A stretch of 64,000 nt of DNA, from NCBI GenBank assembly GCA_943842505.1, contig CALTDI010000010.1, positions 62,001 to 126,000 on the forward strand. Reading direction: 5' to 3'. The translations under genes and the position numbers were made by a program. Source of the stretch: an uncultured Pseudomonadales bacterium. GTDB taxonomy: Bacteria; Pseudomonadota; Gammaproteobacteria; Pseudomonadales; Pseudohongiellaceae. Positions 46,817-56,041 of this stretch are shown piece after piece. Each line of letters begins with the position of its first letter. Positions within the stretch are counted from its first letter, which is position 1. The notes under the pieces were generated by a model that saw only the letters and a program-made list of their open reading frames with translations, made no database searches and was not told where the DNA came from.

Positions 46817-46857
46817 TGTGACGCCCTTCACAGTTTTCTCTTTGAAGCGCCTATAAT
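46817..46857 (+). promoter_or_regulatory. CRP-type box and TATAAT promoter upstream of the GNAT gene
   Basis: TGTGA-CGCCCT-TCACA (46817-46832) is a perfect match to the CRP/Vfr half-site pattern TGTGA-N6-TCACA, and TATAAT lies at 46852-46857. With a start near 46865 the box centre is about -40, the place of a class II activator site. The putative -35 TTCACA overlaps the box with a long 19-base spacer, which fits a need for an activator. Confidence 0.65.
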
Positions 46858-46946
46858 TCAGTGTTCTGGATGAGAATGAAATATTCAGGGAGGCGTTCCT
46901 GATTAGCAAGCATAGACCAATTCGCTTTTTGCTCGCTTAACTAGAG

Positions 46947-46966
46947 TTAACTTAACTTAACTTAAC
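46947..46966 (+). repeat. Four copies of TTAAC in the leader of the GNAT gene
   Basis: TTAAC occurs four times in a row just before the possible TTG start at 46967. Such short repeats can change in copy number. As each frame through it meets TAA, it does not act as a translational frame switch, but it could change spacing between promoter and gene. Confidence 0.55.
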
Positions 46967-47008
46967 TTGGTACGCCGAAGAGTCTACGTTTCGATTGGAT
47001 CGACAAAG

Positions 47009-47401
47009 ATGTTTCAGGAATTGCAGTGTGGCATGCCAGACGTCAAAGTAACCAAGCCCAATGGTTTGGCGCCTAGTCTGTTTTTCCATGTTTACAGTGG
47101 AGGCAATGCTATAGGCTTCGCTCAGTTGAGTTCCCGTGCTGCAAATAACTATCGAAGATCGCTTACTCACGATGACGCGCCTGGTATTAGCTACTGTCTT
47201 AAAATTATTGAGGTTAGCCAGAACTACCGCAATAAGGGAATTGGGTCTGCTCTTTTGGATCAGGTTATCGATTTCTGTAAAGATGAGCGTGTTGCTTCTA
47301 TCTATGGTGAGGCAAAGGGCGACTCTGCCGAGCTGCGTCGCTGGTACGAAGGCAAGGGCTTCGAACTGGATAGTGTCGACAATATCCAACTGTCCTTCTA
47401 G
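47009..47401 (+). CDS. GNAT family N-acetyltransferase
   Basis: 130 residues from ATG at 47009 (MFQELQCGMPDVKVTK); TTG at 46967 is an alternative. The acetyl-CoA loop is EVSQNYRNKGIGSALLDQVIDF, and DSAELRRWYEGKGFEL is the usual end of the fold. The substrate is unknown. It has its own promoter with a CRP-like box. Confidence 0.82.
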   Translation: MFQELQCGMPDVKVTKPNGLAPSLFFHVYSGGNAIGFAQLSSRAANNYRRSLTHDDAPGISYCLKIIEVSQNYRNKGIGSALLDQVIDFCKDERVASIYGEAKGDSAELRRWYEGKGFELDSVDNIQLSF

Positions 47402-47473
47402 AGAGCATTCTTAGGCTTCGCCTTACTCGGTGCTATCTCGCACTACTCAATTTCAAACGCTTGTTCTTACGTT

Positions 47474-48109
47474 TTACAGTAGGCGGTCAAGCTGCGGCTT
47501 TAGTATGGGCCAGACATTGTCGAGGATCATGAGTTGAGCCTCGGCGCGAGGATGGATGCCGTCGTTTTGCATGAGTTCCGGTTGCTGTGGAATACCCTCT
47601 ATGAGAAATGGCACCAGAGGAAGTGATTTCTTCTTGGCCAGATCTGCATAGGTGTTGAAGAAGGGCAGGGTGTAGCGGGGGCCATAGTTTGGCGGAATCT
47701 GGATGCCAGTGAGAATCACCTGTGCGCCGGCAGATTGGGCCAGGTCTATCATCTCGGCGAGATTCGCTCGCATAAGATTCACAGGCAAGCCGCGCAGGCC
47801 ATCATTGCCACCTAGTTCCAAGATCATTATATCTGGCTCGTAACTGTCCAGCATCGCCGGCAGCCTGGCGAGACCGCCGGTTGTGGTTTCACCACTGACA
47901 CTGCCGTTGATGACCTCTACCGCGAGTTGTTCCGCGTCTAGCCTGATCTGTAAGAGATTGACCCAGCCTTGATCTTCCTCGATGCCATAGGACGCGCTGA
48001 GGCTATCTCCATAGACCAGGAGGCTTAGCTTGTCTTCAGCTGCCCAGCCGCTCACATTGAGCGCGCAGCTCAGGCAAAAAACGCATAGTCGAATTAAAAG
48101 GGGTCTCAT
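47474..48109 (-). CDS. tesA: Acyl-CoA thioesterase I / lysophospholipase L1
   Basis: 211 residues with a signal peptide (to about VSGWA). SGNH hydrolase: GDSLSASYGI with the nucleophile Ser, GSVSGETTTGGLARLP with Gly, LELGGNDGLRG with Asn, and DGIHPRAEAQ with Asp and His. It hydrolyses acyl-CoA and lysophospholipid in the periplasm. It is divergent from ybbA-ybbP, the same order as in E. coli. Confidence 0.94.
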   Translation of the reverse strand: MRPLLIRLCVFCLSCALNVSGWAAEDKLSLLVYGDSLSASYGIEEDQGWVNLLQIRLDAEQLAVEVINGSVSGETTTGGLARLPAMLDSYEPDIMILELGGNDGLRGLPVNLMRANLAEMIDLAQSAGAQVILTGIQIPPNYGPRYTLPFFNTYADLAKKKSLPLVPFLIEGIPQQPELMQNDGIHPRAEAQLMILDNVWPILKPQLDRLL

Positions 48110-48293
48110 CGCATCAAAAGCATAAGTGGTGGAATAATATGGTAAACCAGTAGTGTCTCACTGACGTAGAATACGTGAGCGATCTGGTTAAGCCTGTATT
48201 CTATAGAGACGATTGCCTATTGCAATCCATACTGACCAAGCAAAGTAGACTATAATCGCTACATTCGTAGTAACTGCAAGAGATCCTGAGCAA

Positions 48294-48995
48294 ATGATTC
48301 GTATTGAAAACCTAACCAAGAGCGTGGATACCAGCGAGGGTCTGCTGACTATTCTGAATTCCGTTAGTCTGAATATTGAGGAAGGGCAGGCAGTGGCCAT
48401 CGTCGGTGCCTCCGGTTCGGGTAAGTCGACGCTTTTAGGTCTTATGGCCGGGCTCGATAAGGCTACATCCGGCGATGTTGTATTGGACGGGCACAGTCTC
48501 AATGCAATGGATGAGGAGCAGCGTGCCATATTGCGAGGCAAGCTGGTCGGATTCGTCTTTCAATCATTTCAGTTGCTGCCCAGTCTGACTGCACTGGAAA
48601 ACGTGATGTTGCCCATCGAGTTAAAAGGCGACTCGGCTGCGAACGAGAAGGCAAAGAATCTGCTGGTAAGGGTTGGGCTTGAGGAGCGCGGTCATCATTA
48701 TCCGAATCAGCTATCGGGCGGGGAACAGCAGCGAGTGGCTATTGCTAGAGCGTTCGCTACCGAGGCGCGTATTTTGTTTGCCGATGAGCCTACGGGCAAT
48801 CTCGATACCGCGACAGGAGCAAAGATTGTCGAACTGCTATTCGACCTGAATCGTGAATTCTCTACGACGCTGGTGCTAGTAACACATGATGAGCGACTCG
48901 CGCAGCAGTGTGATCGCATCGTCAGGCTGGTCGCCGGCGAAGTGGTGAGCGATGAAGAAACTAGCGCCAGGCAAGGAGAAGTAGCGAGTGTCTGA
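48294..48995 (+). CDS. ybbA: ABC transporter ATP-binding protein YbbA
   Basis: 233 residues. Walker A GASGSGKSTLLGL, Q-loop region VFQSFQLLPSLTALENV, signature LSGGEQQRVAIARA, Walker B ILFADEPTGNLD and H-loop VTHD are all intact. It belongs to the MacB/LolD-like group and powers the permease encoded next, with which it overlaps by 8 bases (GTGTCTGA). Confidence 0.94.
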   Translation: MIRIENLTKSVDTSEGLLTILNSVSLNIEEGQAVAIVGASGSGKSTLLGLMAGLDKATSGDVVLDGHSLNAMDEEQRAILRGKLVGFVFQSFQLLPSLTALENVMLPIELKGDSAANEKAKNLLVRVGLEERGHHYPNQLSGGEQQRVAIARAFATEARILFADEPTGNLDTATGAKIVELLFDLNREFSTTLVLVTHDERLAQQCDRIVRLVAGEVVSDEETSARQGEVASV

Positions 48996-51672
48996 GGCGG
49001 TAAATTCCCTGAGCAGTAATAAGTCGTTCCCAACTCTCTTCTCTCTGGCGCTGCGCCTGTTGTGGCGGGACTGGCAGGGTGGAGAGATTCGGCTGTTATT
49101 TATCGCTCTGGTCATGGCGGTAACTTCGGTAACCGGTATCGCCCTGTTCACCGATCGACTGGAAAAGGCGCTGCTGCTCGAATCTGCCAATATGCTAGCG
49201 GCAGATAGAGTGTTGGGAAGCGGGCGGCAACCACCGGAAGAGATTTTGGTAGAGGCCGAGTCTCTCGGGCTGCGCACCGCGCGCACTCTCTCCTTTACCT
49301 CCATGGCATTTTCCGACACTGGCAATATGCTGGTCGCGGCGAAAGCGGTGAGCGACACCTATCCCTTGCGCGGTGAGGTGATCATTGCCGACCAGCCATT
49401 CATTCGTGGAGCTCCTATTGTCAGTGGGCCGCCCCCCGGCGAAGTTTGGCTCGAATCCAGAGCCCTGCCTGCTCTGGGGATAGACGTAGGCGACTCCGTG
49501 TTCGTCGGCGAGGCAGAACTCACTGTGAGCAAGATCATCATTGCGGAACCGGATCGACAACAGGGCGGCATGATGGATAATGCCGGTCCGCGGCTCATGT
49601 TAAACATGGCGGATGTGGAGCAAACCAATGTCGTGCAGCTAGGCAGTCGCGTCAGCTATCGTTATCTTTTTGCCGGAGAAGAGTTAGAGACCCTGGATTC
49701 CTTTAGTGAATGGATCACAGAGCAATACGAGGGCGAATACAGGATTCGAGACGTTCGCGATGAAAGCGAGGAGATTAGTGATGCGCTCAACAAGGCGGAG
49801 AGTTTTCTCTTGTTGGGCTCGTTGTTCGCAGTACTGCTTGCCGGTGTCGCTATCGCTTTAACTGCGAAACGCTATAGCGAGCGACACTACGATTACGTAG
49901 CCATACTGAAGACATTCGGCTGCACCTCGAATGAGATAGGGGTCATCTATCTGGCGATACAGTCTGTGCTGGCATTTGTTTCTATTGTGGTTGGTTGTCT
50001 GCTTGGCTGGCTGGTTCATCATGTAATACTGCGCCTCCTACAGACCGTCATTACGGTAGATCTTCCCGCTGCTGGATATCAGCCTTTCGTGATCGGGTCT
50101 CTAACGGCTGTCATATGTTTGCTTTCTTTCGCTCTGCCTCCACTTTTGGCTCTGCGTGCTACTCCGCCACTGCGAGTGCTGCGCAAAGACCTCGATCAAC
50201 AGAAATTTGGCGCCAATGTGCCCTATGCCTTCGGCATTCTAGGTACGATTTTCCTCGTGTACTGGTACAGCCAGGATTTCATTCTGACGGCGGTTTTGGT
50301 TAGTTCCGTGGCGGCCATTGCCCTATTTCTCTCGGTGCTCTCTTATCTTTTGCTTCGATCCAGTAGTTCGGTAGGCATGAAAGCGGGTAGCGCGTGGAAG
50401 CTGGCGATGACTGCCGCACGCCGAAGACGCAAACAGAATGTGCTGCAGGTGATGGTTTTTTCGGTAACGATCATGTCATTGCTTATTCTCACCCTCCTGC
50501 GCACAGACCTAATCGATGATTGGCAGGGCCAGCTACCAGAGAACACGCCAAATCATTTTATGATGAATATCACTCAATCTCAGATCGACGGTATTGAAAC
50601 TTTCTTTTCAGAGAATGATGTCCAGAGCAACGCGTTCTATCCGCTGATTAGTGCTAGGGTGATTTCTGTGAATGGCGAGATCCCCGAGCCGGAGGACGAG
50701 CTAGGCGCTGACGAGGAGCGCAGTAGTACTACCGAGGATGCGCAATCTGACGAAGATGGGGGCAGTCTCTACGATCAGGCGCGAAGCGAGCTTGACTCTG
50801 CCACCGCCAATGCTAGCACCGAAGAGGGCGAGGCGGCGGCCGGCGAGGAGCGGGGACAGGTGCGAGGGCGTTTAGGTCGTCGTCAGGTTACCTGGGCCGA
50901 CGAGTTACCCCGCGATAATCTCATTACCGATGGTGACTGGTGGGGAGAAGGTGCTGCTCCGGGCTATGTCTCTATCGAAGATGATTATGCGGGCTGGCTG
51001 GATATTGAGATTGGAGATAGAGTCGAATTCGAGATCAATCAGCAGACTGTGTTTGCCGAGGTAAGCAGTTTTCGCAGCGTGCGCTGGGATAATATGCAGC
51101 CAAATTTCTTTATAATCTTTTCGCCGGGCACTATCGATCATCTTGGGGCGACCTTTATATCTACAGCTCTTATGGAGAGCGATCAGAAGATATTGCTCAA
51201 TGATCTGGTGCGCCTTTTCCCTACGATGGTTGTTATAGAAATTGACGCGCTAATCGAGCAGGTACAAAATATTATCGCGCAGGTCACGTCGGCGATCGAG
51301 TTGATCTCGGTGCTTGTGCTCGTCTGTGGCGCGCTAGTCTTGCTGGCATGTGTAAATGCAACGCTGGATGAGCGCTTTCATGAGAACGCTATATTGCGTA
51401 CCCTCGGTGCGGGCAAGAGATTGATTCTCAGCAGCCTGCTAATCGAATTCGCCAGTATCGGCGCGCTGGCCGGTATTATTGCCACCGTAGGTGCCGAGGC
51501 GAGTCTGTACTATCTGCAGGAGCAGGTCTTCGAGCAGGAATTTAATTTGCACTACTGGGTATGGATAGCCGGGCCACTGCTTGGCATGGTGCTGATTGCT
51601 GGCTTGGGAATGAACTCTACCCGTGAGGTTGTGAGCACTAGCCCGCTGAATGTCTTGCGCAGAGTCGTGTGA
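48988..51672 (+). CDS. ybbP: ABC transporter permease YbbP with acidic insertion
   Basis: 894 residues from GTG at 48988. FtsX-type permease with an N-terminal helix, a large periplasmic part, helices near 275-430 and 460-500, then a second periplasmic part and three helices at the end (IELISVLVLVCGALVLLACVNA). Residues about 560-630 are a low-complexity stretch (PEDELGADEERSSTTEDAQ..., EEGEAAAGEERGQVRGRLGRR) not expected in the family. The substrate of YbbAP is not known. Confidence 0.9.
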   Translation: MSEAVNSLSSNKSFPTLFSLALRLLWRDWQGGEIRLLFIALVMAVTSVTGIALFTDRLEKALLLESANMLAADRVLGSGRQPPEEILVEAESLGLRTARTLSFTSMAFSDTGNMLVAAKAVSDTYPLRGEVIIADQPFIRGAPIVSGPPPGEVWLESRALPALGIDVGDSVFVGEAELTVSKIIIAEPDRQQGGMMDNAGPRLMLNMADVEQTNVVQLGSRVSYRYLFAGEELETLDSFSEWITEQYEGEYRIRDVRDESEEISDALNKAESFLLLGSLFAVLLAGVAIALTAKRYSERHYDYVAILKTFGCTSNEIGVIYLAIQSVLAFVSIVVGCLLGWLVHHVILRLLQTVITVDLPAAGYQPFVIGSLTAVICLLSFALPPLLALRATPPLRVLRKDLDQQKFGANVPYAFGILGTIFLVYWYSQDFILTAVLVSSVAAIALFLSVLSYLLLRSSSSVGMKAGSAWKLAMTAARRRRKQNVLQVMVFSVTIMSLLILTLLRTDLIDDWQGQLPENTPNHFMMNITQSQIDGIETFFSENDVQSNAFYPLISARVISVNGEIPEPEDELGADEERSSTTEDAQSDEDGGSLYDQARSELDSATANASTEEGEAAAGEERGQVRGRLGRRQVTWADELPRDNLITDGDWWGEGAAPGYVSIEDDYAGWLDIEIGDRVEFEINQQTVFAEVSSFRSVRWDNMQPNFFIIFSPGTIDHLGATFISTALMESDQKILLNDLVRLFPTMVVIEIDALIEQVQNIIAQVTSAIELISVLVLVCGALVLLACVNATLDERFHENAILRTLGAGKRLILSSLLIEFASIGALAGIIATVGAEASLYYLQEQVFEQEFNLHYWVWIAGPLLGMVLIAGLGMNSTREVVSTSPLNVLRRVV

Positions 51673-52536
51673 CTATCTGCGAGCAGGCTTGCCCGCATAG
51701 CGCCTTGTTATCTCTCTAATCTGCGGCAAATATGCGCCACCAAACAGCAGCAGGTGGTTTAAAAGGTGGTATAGATTATACAGAGCTGCGCGTTCCTGCC
51801 AGTTAGCATCCACAGGCGAGTTCGAGGCATAGCTTTCGTAGAATCTACTGCTAAAGCCACCAAACAAGCGTGTCATGGCCAGCTCTGCTTCGGCCCAGCC
51901 CCAATAGCTTGCCGGATCGATGAGTGCGGGCTCGCCATTGCTATCGCAGTGGATATTCCCCGACCATAGGTCGCCATGAATGAGTACGGCTCCCTGTTTT
52001 GGTATCCATGTATCCAGTCTGTTTGCGATAAATTCCAAATCGTCTCGGTCCCTGTCCTCTAGCAGCCCTCTCTCATGTGCAGCTTTTGCTGGGCTGAGTA
52101 GTCGATAGTTAGCAAAGAATTCGAAACCGTCATTCAGGCGTGGGTTGCGCTGTGGTGATGCGCCACAGAAATTATCACCCTCAAACCCAAACTGCGTATG
52201 GCTTTCGCGGTGCAGCTCGGCAAGGCCTTCTCCCAGGTTCTGCCAATACACGGCTGTGGGCGATGCGTCTCCCAAGTCTTCGAGCAGGAGGAATTCGTTC
52301 GCAGCGTGAATGACCGCTGGAACCCGCAGGGCCTGAGCCTGTCGCAGCGCTTTCAGAGCGCTAACCTCGGCCTGAAAGAAATTTGCCGGTGTCGGCTTGA
52401 GCTGCTTGAGGATCACCCTTAAGCCCGTTTCGAAGCGCAGCCTTTCTACGGTGTTGATACTGCCGCCCGTTAGCTGCTCGCGAGAGCTTATGGCTCCGTA
52501 GTCTGTTTGCTGCAGGAAATCGTCGAGGGCGCTCAT
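51673..52536 (-). CDS. Fructosamine-3-kinase family protein
   Basis: 287 residues. The kinase-like fold shows QLTGGSINTVERLRFETGLRVILKQ, LLLEDLGDASPTAVYWQNLGEGLAELHR, LIHGDLWSGNIHCDSNGEPALIDPASYWGWAEAELAMTRLFGGF with the catalytic Asp and the metal Asp, and FYESYAS. It phosphorylates sugars on glycated proteins so that they fall off. Its stop codon abuts that of ybbP with no base between (convergent). Confidence 0.9.
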   Translation of the reverse strand: MSALDDFLQQTDYGAISSREQLTGGSINTVERLRFETGLRVILKQLKPTPANFFQAEVSALKALRQAQALRVPAVIHAANEFLLLEDLGDASPTAVYWQNLGEGLAELHRESHTQFGFEGDNFCGASPQRNPRLNDGFEFFANYRLLSPAKAAHERGLLEDRDRDDLEFIANRLDTWIPKQGAVLIHGDLWSGNIHCDSNGEPALIDPASYWGWAEAELAMTRLFGGFSSRFYESYASNSPVDANWQERAALYNLYHLLNHLLLFGGAYLPQIREITRRYAGKPARR

Positions 52537-52691
52537 AGGCTCAGTTTACCCCTAGCGGGCGCCTCTTCACAGCGGGAGTAGTCTGTGCTGCAGCTTGAAG
52601 TGACTATGCCACTTGAGTGGGGCTAGCTAAGGGTTATAATTGCAGCCATATCCTGAAATTGAGAGTTGAACCGAAACAAGTGGCTATTCCT

Positions 52692-53312
52692 ATGAATATT
52701 AATCGATTCGCGCGGCTTCAAAGTATCGTAGCTGTCTTCTTCTCGCTGTTCTCAATTGTTCTCACAGCACAGCCTCTGGTGGATGTAACGGCAGAAGTCT
52801 GTGTAAGAGGCGATTGCGTCGACGGCAGAGGTAGGTTAGAGCTCACCACCGAATGGGGTAAGGGCGAGTATAATGGCAACTTTAAAGACGGCGAGTTTCA
52901 TGGCAACGGCCGGCTGGAGGTGCCTATTTCCTTTGTTGCGAAATCTATTTATGTGGGCAACTGGGACATGGGAATTCGCTCCGGTCGCGGTACGTTTTGG
53001 AATGGGAAGGGCAGGCTGTATATCGGTCAGTGGAAGGGCGACAAGCGCAATGGGCAGGGGTCCTACTTCTTTGGCATGGACCGTTGGCGCGAGAACGAAC
53101 ACAGCGAGTATTGGATGAAAGAGAATGTCGAAAATTACTCGGGTAATTTTGTAGACGATTTTTATCAGGGGCAGGGCACCTATCGCTGGCCAGGTGGTCA
53201 GAAGTACGTTGGCGGCTTCTTTGCCAATGAGAAACATGGGCAGGGAACGTATTACTACTCTACCGGCTCTCCCAGACAGCAGGTATGGGAATACGGCAAT
53301 TTTGTTCGATAG
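52692..53312 (+). CDS. Exported MORN-repeat protein
   Basis: 206 residues from ATG at 52692; a signal peptide ends about VLTAQP. Five MORN repeats follow: YNGNFKDGEFHGNGRL, YVGNWDMGIRSGRGTFW, YIGQWKGDKRNGQGSY, YSGNFVDDFYQGQGTYRW and YVGGFFANEKHGQGTYYY. A Cys pair (CVRGDC) sits at the start of the mature protein. MORN repeats form a beta-scaffold that may bind lipid or protein. The cell-envelope role is unknown. Confidence 0.82.
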   Translation: MNINRFARLQSIVAVFFSLFSIVLTAQPLVDVTAEVCVRGDCVDGRGRLELTTEWGKGEYNGNFKDGEFHGNGRLEVPISFVAKSIYVGNWDMGIRSGRGTFWNGKGRLYIGQWKGDKRNGQGSYFFGMDRWRENEHSEYWMKENVENYSGNFVDDFYQGQGTYRWPGGQKYVGGFFANEKHGQGTYYYSTGSPRQQVWEYGNFVR

Positions 53313-53382
53313 CTCGTGTTTACTCTGGTAATAAAATTATCTTCCTCCACTAGGCGGTTGAACTTAACAATTGGATTTTCAT

Positions 53383-54021
53383 ATGGATCTTGAATCACTG
53401 CGTCGTGAGTATTTGCAGGGCGGCCTAAGTCGCGCTGACTTAGCCGAAGATCCTATCGATCAATTCTCCGCGTGGATGCAGCAGGCTATCGATTTAGAAT
53501 TAGCCGACCCGACGGCTATGACGATTGCTACGGTCTCAGCCGATGGCCAGCCTAGCCAGCGTATTGTATTGCTGAAACACTTCGATAAGACCGGTTTCGT
53601 TTTCTACACTAATTATGGCAGTCGTAAGTCCAATGAGTTAACTGCCAATCCAAAAATTAGTCTGCATTTTCCCTGGCATACAGCAGAGCGGCAGGTAAAA
53701 ATCTGTGGGGAGGCGACTAAGATTAGCACGGCAGAGTCAATAAAATATTTCATAAGCCGGCCCAAGGAAAGCCAGCTGGCAGCCCTGGCGTCGCAGCAGA
53801 GCAGCGTTCTGACTTCGCGCACTTTTTTGATGAATCAATTCGAGTCGCTTAAGCAGAAGATAGGCCATGGAGAGATTCCGTTTCCGGATTTCTGGGGAGG
53901 CTATCGAGTCGTGCCGAAGGAGATAGAATTCTGGCAGGGTGGTGCCAACCGACTGCACGACCGCTTCCGTTATCTTCTGAATGAAGATGGGAGCTGGAGC
54001 GTTGATCGCCTGGCTCCCTAG
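53383..54021 (+). CDS. pdxH: Pyridoxamine 5'-phosphate oxidase
   Basis: 212 residues from ATG at 53383 (MDLESLRREYLQGGLSRADLAEDPIDQF). It oxidises pyridoxine- or pyridoxamine-5-phosphate to PLP with FMN. FMN contacts are in PSQRIVLLKHFDKTGFVFYTNYGSRKSNELTANP and the C-terminal FWQGGANRLHDRFRY is diagnostic. With pdxJ at 43.5 kb the window has two steps of vitamin B6 synthesis. Confidence 0.95.
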   Translation: MDLESLRREYLQGGLSRADLAEDPIDQFSAWMQQAIDLELADPTAMTIATVSADGQPSQRIVLLKHFDKTGFVFYTNYGSRKSNELTANPKISLHFPWHTAERQVKICGEATKISTAESIKYFISRPKESQLAALASQQSSVLTSRTFLMNQFESLKQKIGHGEIPFPDFWGGYRVVPKEIEFWQGGANRLHDRFRYLLNEDGSWSVDRLAP

Positions 54022-54042
54022 AGTCACGGCCGAGATTTTAGT

Positions 54043-55305
54043 CTAGCTTGCCTTCCATTTTTTCAGCTTCTTCTTTTCCAGCTGTCTCTTAAGCCTGGCG
54101 TATTGGGGGATGCCATTCTTGTACTCAGGGTAGTCCTCGCCCTGAATTAACGGCGAGAAATACTCTCGTGCGGCGTCGGTGATATGAAAACCGTCGCGGC
54201 TAATATAATTCCTTGGCATCATCTTTTCGACGTTAGCGACATCGGATAGCTTGGCCTCGCCGATGCGCCAAGTATATTTCTTGCCCTTGCCACGGACAAT
54301 TGTAGGCATGACCGCATTCTTGCCAGCCAAGGCGAATTCAACTGCAGCTTCACCGACGGCATAGGCTTGCTCCACATCGGTAGCAGAAGCGATATGTCTC
54401 GCGGCGCGCTGCAGGTAGTCAGCTACCGCCCAGTGATACTTGTAGCCGAGCTCGTCCTTAATCATCTTGGCAACGAAGGGTGCCACACCGCCCAGCTGTA
54501 CATGGCCAAACGCGTCCTTTGAGCCAGCGTCGGCCAGAAAAGTACCATCTTTGTTCTGCGCGCCCTCGGAAACGACTATGGCGCAGTAACCGTATTTCTT
54601 TACACAGGACTTAACCTTGCGCATGAACTTCGCCTTGTCGAAGGCGATCTCCGGGAAAAGAATAATATGTGGCGCATCGCCCTCTTTCTCGGTAGATAGA
54701 CCGGCAGCGCCGGCGATCCAGCCCGCATGGCGACCCATAACTTCCATGACGAACACCTTCGTGGATGAGTCGCACATGGATGCCACATCGAGCCCTGCCT
54801 CGCGTATGGATACGGCAACGTATTTCGCTACAGAGCCAAAGCCAGGGCAGTTGTCGGTTATAGGCAAGTCGTTATCCACGGTCTTGGGCACGCCGATACA
54901 GGTTATCGGATAGCCCTTCTCGAGACTAAGCTGGGCGATCTTGTTCGCCGTGTCCTGGGAATCACCACCACCGTTGTACAGAAAATAGCGGATATTATGT
55001 GCGACGAAAACCTCCATCAGGCGCGCATACTCTCTTTTGTTCTCGGAATAGGATTTAAGCTTGTAGCGGCAAGAGCCGAACGCGCCCGCCGGCGTGGAGC
55101 GAAGTGAGGCAATCGCCTTTGCGGACTCTTTGCTGGTGTCGATGAGTTCTTCGCTGAGTGCGCCCTTGATACCGTTTAGACCGGCGTAGACCTTGCCTAT
55201 CTTATCCTTATGCTTTCTAGCGGTTTCTATCACCCCACAGGCGCTTGCATTGATAACGGAGGTGACGCCGCCGGATTGGGCATAGAAGAGATTGGCTTTG
55301 CTCAT
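54043..55305 (-). CDS. pfp: Pyrophosphate-dependent 6-phosphofructokinase
   Basis: 420 residues. GGGDSQDTANK (Asp after GG followed by Ser, not Gly) and PKTVDNDLPITDNCPGFGS with a Lys mark the PPi-using group; ATP enzymes have GGDG and TIDND. MGRHAGWIAGA completes the active site. It phosphorylates fructose-6-P with PPi reversibly, so it works in both glycolysis and gluconeogenesis. No ATP-type PFK is in this window. Confidence 0.92.
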   Translation of the reverse strand: MSKANLFYAQSGGVTSVINASACGVIETARKHKDKIGKVYAGLNGIKGALSEELIDTSKESAKAIASLRSTPAGAFGSCRYKLKSYSENKREYARLMEVFVAHNIRYFLYNGGGDSQDTANKIAQLSLEKGYPITCIGVPKTVDNDLPITDNCPGFGSVAKYVAVSIREAGLDVASMCDSSTKVFVMEVMGRHAGWIAGAAGLSTEKEGDAPHIILFPEIAFDKAKFMRKVKSCVKKYGYCAIVVSEGAQNKDGTFLADAGSKDAFGHVQLGGVAPFVAKMIKDELGYKYHWAVADYLQRAARHIASATDVEQAYAVGEAAVEFALAGKNAVMPTIVRGKGKKYTWRIGEAKLSDVANVEKMMPRNYISRDGFHITDAAREYFSPLIQGEDYPEYKNGIPQYARLKRQLEKKKLKKWKAS

Positions 55306-55420
55306 AGAGTGTCTTCGCTTGTTGGGTCGATGAAAATGCCGGCCATTGCCGGGTCCGAGGAAGGGGCAGTTTACAAGCTGTGAGATACTACTTCAATTGC
55401 TTGCCAGCCCATGAAGATTG

Positions 55421-56041
55421 ATGCAACATTCGAAGCCCTATTCGGAACAGGTGAACCTCGTGCAATTAATAGTTGGAATGTCTGGAGCCAGTGGCGTTAT
55501 CTATGGAATACGACTGCTACAAGTCTTGCAGCAGGAGTCAAATATAGAGACCCATTTGATCTTGTCCGATTCGGCCAAGTTAAACATTGCGGTGGAAACC
55601 CAGTTCTCCACCAAAGACGTGCAGGCGATGGCAGACCATGTGCACTCGAATAAAGACATCGGTGCCACGATCGCAAGTGGATCATTCAAATCAGACGGTA
55701 TGATTATCGCTCCCTGTTCAATCAAGACGCTATCGGCGGTCGCTAACTGCTATGCGGATTCACTGATCGTGCGCGCCGCCGACGTGATGCTGAAAGAACG
55801 CAGGCGGCTGGTCCTGGTACCGAGAGAGACCCCCTTGCACACAGGCCATTGCGAACTGCTGTTACAGGCGAGCCGCAGTGGTGCAATCCTGGCGCCCCCC
55901 ATGCCAGCGCATTATATAAAGCCACAGTCTGTCGATGATCTGGTGGATCATCATGTTGGCAGGGTGCTGGATCTTTTCGATATAGACCCCGGCATAGTCA
56001 AGCGCTGGCAGGGAACGCAGGGAAATGCAGGCTATGAGTAA
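55421..56041 (+). CDS. ubiX: Flavin prenyltransferase
   Basis: 206 residues from ATG at 55421; the family core starts about VQLIVGMSGASGVIYGIRLL, so a GTG at 55460 could also serve. It attaches a dimethylallyl group to FMN, making the cofactor of UbiD decarboxylases. SGASG, PCSIKTLSAVANCYADSLIVRAADVMLKERRRLVLVPRETPLHTGHCELL and PPMPAHYIKPQSVDDLVDHHVGRVLD are diagnostic. UbiX provides UbiD with its cofactor for ubiquinone synthesis. It overlaps the SDR gene after it by 8 bases. Confidence 0.93.
   Translation: MQHSKPYSEQVNLVQLIVGMSGASGVIYGIRLLQVLQQESNIETHLILSDSAKLNIAVETQFSTKDVQAMADHVHSNKDIGATIASGSFKSDGMIIAPCSIKTLSAVANCYADSLIVRAADVMLKERRRLVLVPRETPLHTGHCELLLQASRSGAILAPPMPAHYIKPQSVDDLVDHHVGRVLDLFDIDPGIVKRWQGTQGNAGYE

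Noticed and set aside
46947-46966. TTAAC repeat as a translational phase-variation switch
   Set aside because: Every reading of the repeat meets TAA, so no frame passes through it into the acetyltransferase.
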